A stretch of DNA of 16,097 nt from a candidate division KSB1 bacterium (lineage in GTDB: Bacteria; Zhuqueibacterota; JdFR-76; DREG01): contig JADFJB010000107.1 in NCBI GenBank assembly GCA_022566355.1, positions 1 to 16,097 on the forward strand, written 5' to 3'. A model generated the notes under the pieces. That model did not search any database and was not told the DNA's origin. It saw only the letters and a list, made by a program, of their open reading frames with translations. Within the stretch, counting starts at the first letter, position 1, and each line of letters starts with the position of its first letter. Below are positions 14,810 to 16,097 of the stretch, piece by piece. The position numbers were made by a program, and so were the translations under genes.

Positions 14810-16063
14810 ATGGATAAGTTTGTAATTCATGGAGGTAAGAAACTTTATGGCACTGTAGCAATTTCGGGTGCAAAAAATGCCATTTTGCCACTTCTAGCCG
14901 CTACCTTGCTTGCTCCCGGGTCCTATTCGTTTTCAAATGTTCCAAATCTGCGTGATGTACGAACCATGGTTCGGTTATTGACACAGATGGGGGTAACAAC
15001 AAAAATATCGGACAATAACCTGGATGTAACGGTTCCTGAGAAACATTCTTTGGAAGCACCCTACGATTTAGTCCGAACCATGCGAGCTTCTTTTTATGTA
15101 TTAGGTCCTATTGTTGCAAGATTTGGATATGGTAAAGTCTCCCTTCCGGGTGGCTGTGCCTGGGGGCCGCGTCCGGTCAACTTCCACCTTGAGGGATTGA
15201 AAAAGATGGGAGTGGATATTGAGATCGACCAGGGTTATGTCATCGGGAAATGTGACCAACTGCATGGTGCACACATTTCATTTGATATCCCCAGCGTTGG
15301 AGCAACCGGCAATCTTCTAATGGCGGCGACCCTGGCGAAAGGCACAACAATTCTGGAAAATGTGGCAATGGAACCTGAAATTCAACAGTTAGCTGAATTT
15401 TTAATCAAAATGGGTGCACAAATTTCAGGAATCGGAACCAAACAGTTCGAAGTAATAGGTGTGCCTGCACTACATCCTGCGAGCATGGAAATCATCCCTG
15501 ACCGTATTGAAGCCGGAACATATTTAGCGTGTGCAGCCATAGCTGGTGGAGAAGTGACGATTACAAATGTAAATCCGGATTATTTATCAGCTGTTTTGTC
15601 GAAGCTTGAGTCTGCAGGCGTGAACTTAACTCAAAATGAGGATAGGATTAGAATTCAATCGGATGGTAGATTGAATCCAATAAATATTACCACAGACGTT
15701 TACCCCGGCTTTCCAACCGATATGCAGGCACAATGGATAGCTATGATGACCACAGCCAGGGGGTCATCGACGATCACCGATAAAATTTATTTTGATCGCT
15801 TTACCCATGTAAGCGAACTCAATCGTTTAGGCGCCAATATTGAAGTTGATGGCAATACTGCAATTGTTCGTGGAGTAGCGGAATTAAAGGGAGCGACAAC
15901 TATGTCTACCGATCTAAGGGCAAGCGCTTCATTAATTCTTGCCGGTTTAATTGCACAGGGAAAGACAGAGATTCTCCGGGTTTATCATATTGATCGCGGT
16001 TATGAAAAAATTGAAGAAAAACTCCGAGGGCTTGGAGCAGATATTCAAAGAGAAAAAGAATAA
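14810..16063 (+). CDS. murA: UDP-N-acetylglucosamine 1-carboxyvinyltransferase MurA
   Basis: MurA moves enolpyruvate from phosphoenolpyruvate to UDP-N-acetylglucosamine, the first committed step of peptidoglycan synthesis in the cytoplasm. At 417 aa it is the usual length. The active-site residues line up with E. coli MurA: K22-N23 (SGAKNAILPLL), C116 in the mobile loop (GGCAWGPRP), R121, D304 (FPTDMQAQ) and R396 (IDRGYEKI). The loop cysteine, the target of fosfomycin, is present, which predicts sensitivity at the level of this enzyme. The usual small residue after GGCA is Trp here. ATG at 14810 is well supported because the protein begins with the family's MDKFVIHGGKKLYG. It likely has its own promoter in the 127-bp gap after recN. 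No gene follows in the last 34 bp. Confidence 0.97.
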   Translation: MDKFVIHGGKKLYGTVAISGAKNAILPLLAATLLAPGSYSFSNVPNLRDVRTMVRLLTQMGVTTKISDNNLDVTVPEKHSLEAPYDLVRTMRASFYVLGPIVARFGYGKVSLPGGCAWGPRPVNFHLEGLKKMGVDIEIDQGYVIGKCDQLHGAHISFDIPSVGATGNLLMAATLAKGTTILENVAMEPEIQQLAEFLIKMGAQISGIGTKQFEVIGVPALHPASMEIIPDRIEAGTYLACAAIAGGEVTITNVNPDYLSAVLSKLESAGVNLTQNEDRIRIQSDGRLNPINITTDVYPGFPTDMQAQWIAMMTTARGSSTITDKIYFDRFTHVSELNRLGANIEVDGNTAIVRGVAELKGATTMSTDLRASASLILAGLIAQGKTEILRVYHIDRGYEKIEEKLRGLGADIQREKE

Positions 16064-16097
16064 GGGTTCTTTTATATTTTTTTAATAGAAAATAGAG

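Overview
The window (about 16.1 kb, AT-rich) looks like chromosomal DNA from a bacterium of the Fibrobacteres-Chlorobi-Bacteroidetes (FCB) supergroup. A KSB1, Calditrichota or Ignavibacteria-like lineage is my best guess. The clues are a secreted propeller protein with a YPNP / FlgD-Ig / type IX-like C-terminal domain, many genes with little or no Shine-Dalgarno sequence, a TTTG...TAnnTTTG-like promoter before murA, and an endonuclease Q-UvrD helicase fusion. The taxonomic call is inference; there is no rRNA here.

All genes in the left part (1-6417) read leftward: a three-TM protein of unknown function with an acidic tail (65-898), a NorM-type MATE multidrug efflux pump (1309-2661), and a very large PHP/EndoQ-like nuclease fused to a UvrD/PcrA helicase (2962-6417). 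The helicase ends in a QLELF sequence that looks like a sliding-clamp-binding motif. The 300-bp gap before the MATE gene holds a cluster of short dyads, including a perfect 20-bp palindrome.

The divergent gap 6418-7242 has two parts. About 370 bp is a decayed insertion carrying a broken four-helix-bundle / 23S rRNA intervening-sequence (S23-type) gene. It lies between inverted heptad repeats and a 17-bp near-perfect direct repeat. Next come a sigma70-like promoter, an FMN riboswitch and an intrinsic terminator.

All genes in the right part (7243-16063) read rightward. The riboswitch leads the complete riboflavin operon ribD-ribE-ribBA-ribH, which makes riboflavin from GTP and ribulose 5-phosphate. 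ribH is followed with no gap by a secreted beta-propeller protein, and 8 bp later by recN (DNA break repair). These two are therefore probably co-transcribed with the riboflavin genes. murA (first committed step of peptidoglycan synthesis) follows after a 127-bp gap with its own candidate promoter.

The most interesting items are the nuclease-helicase fusion with its putative clamp motif, the decayed S23-type insertion with its repeat structure, the 12-nt switching helix of the riboswitch, and a strong internal Shine-Dalgarno/ATG inside the unknown membrane protein. I found no CRISPR array, tRNA, rRNA or intact insertion sequence.
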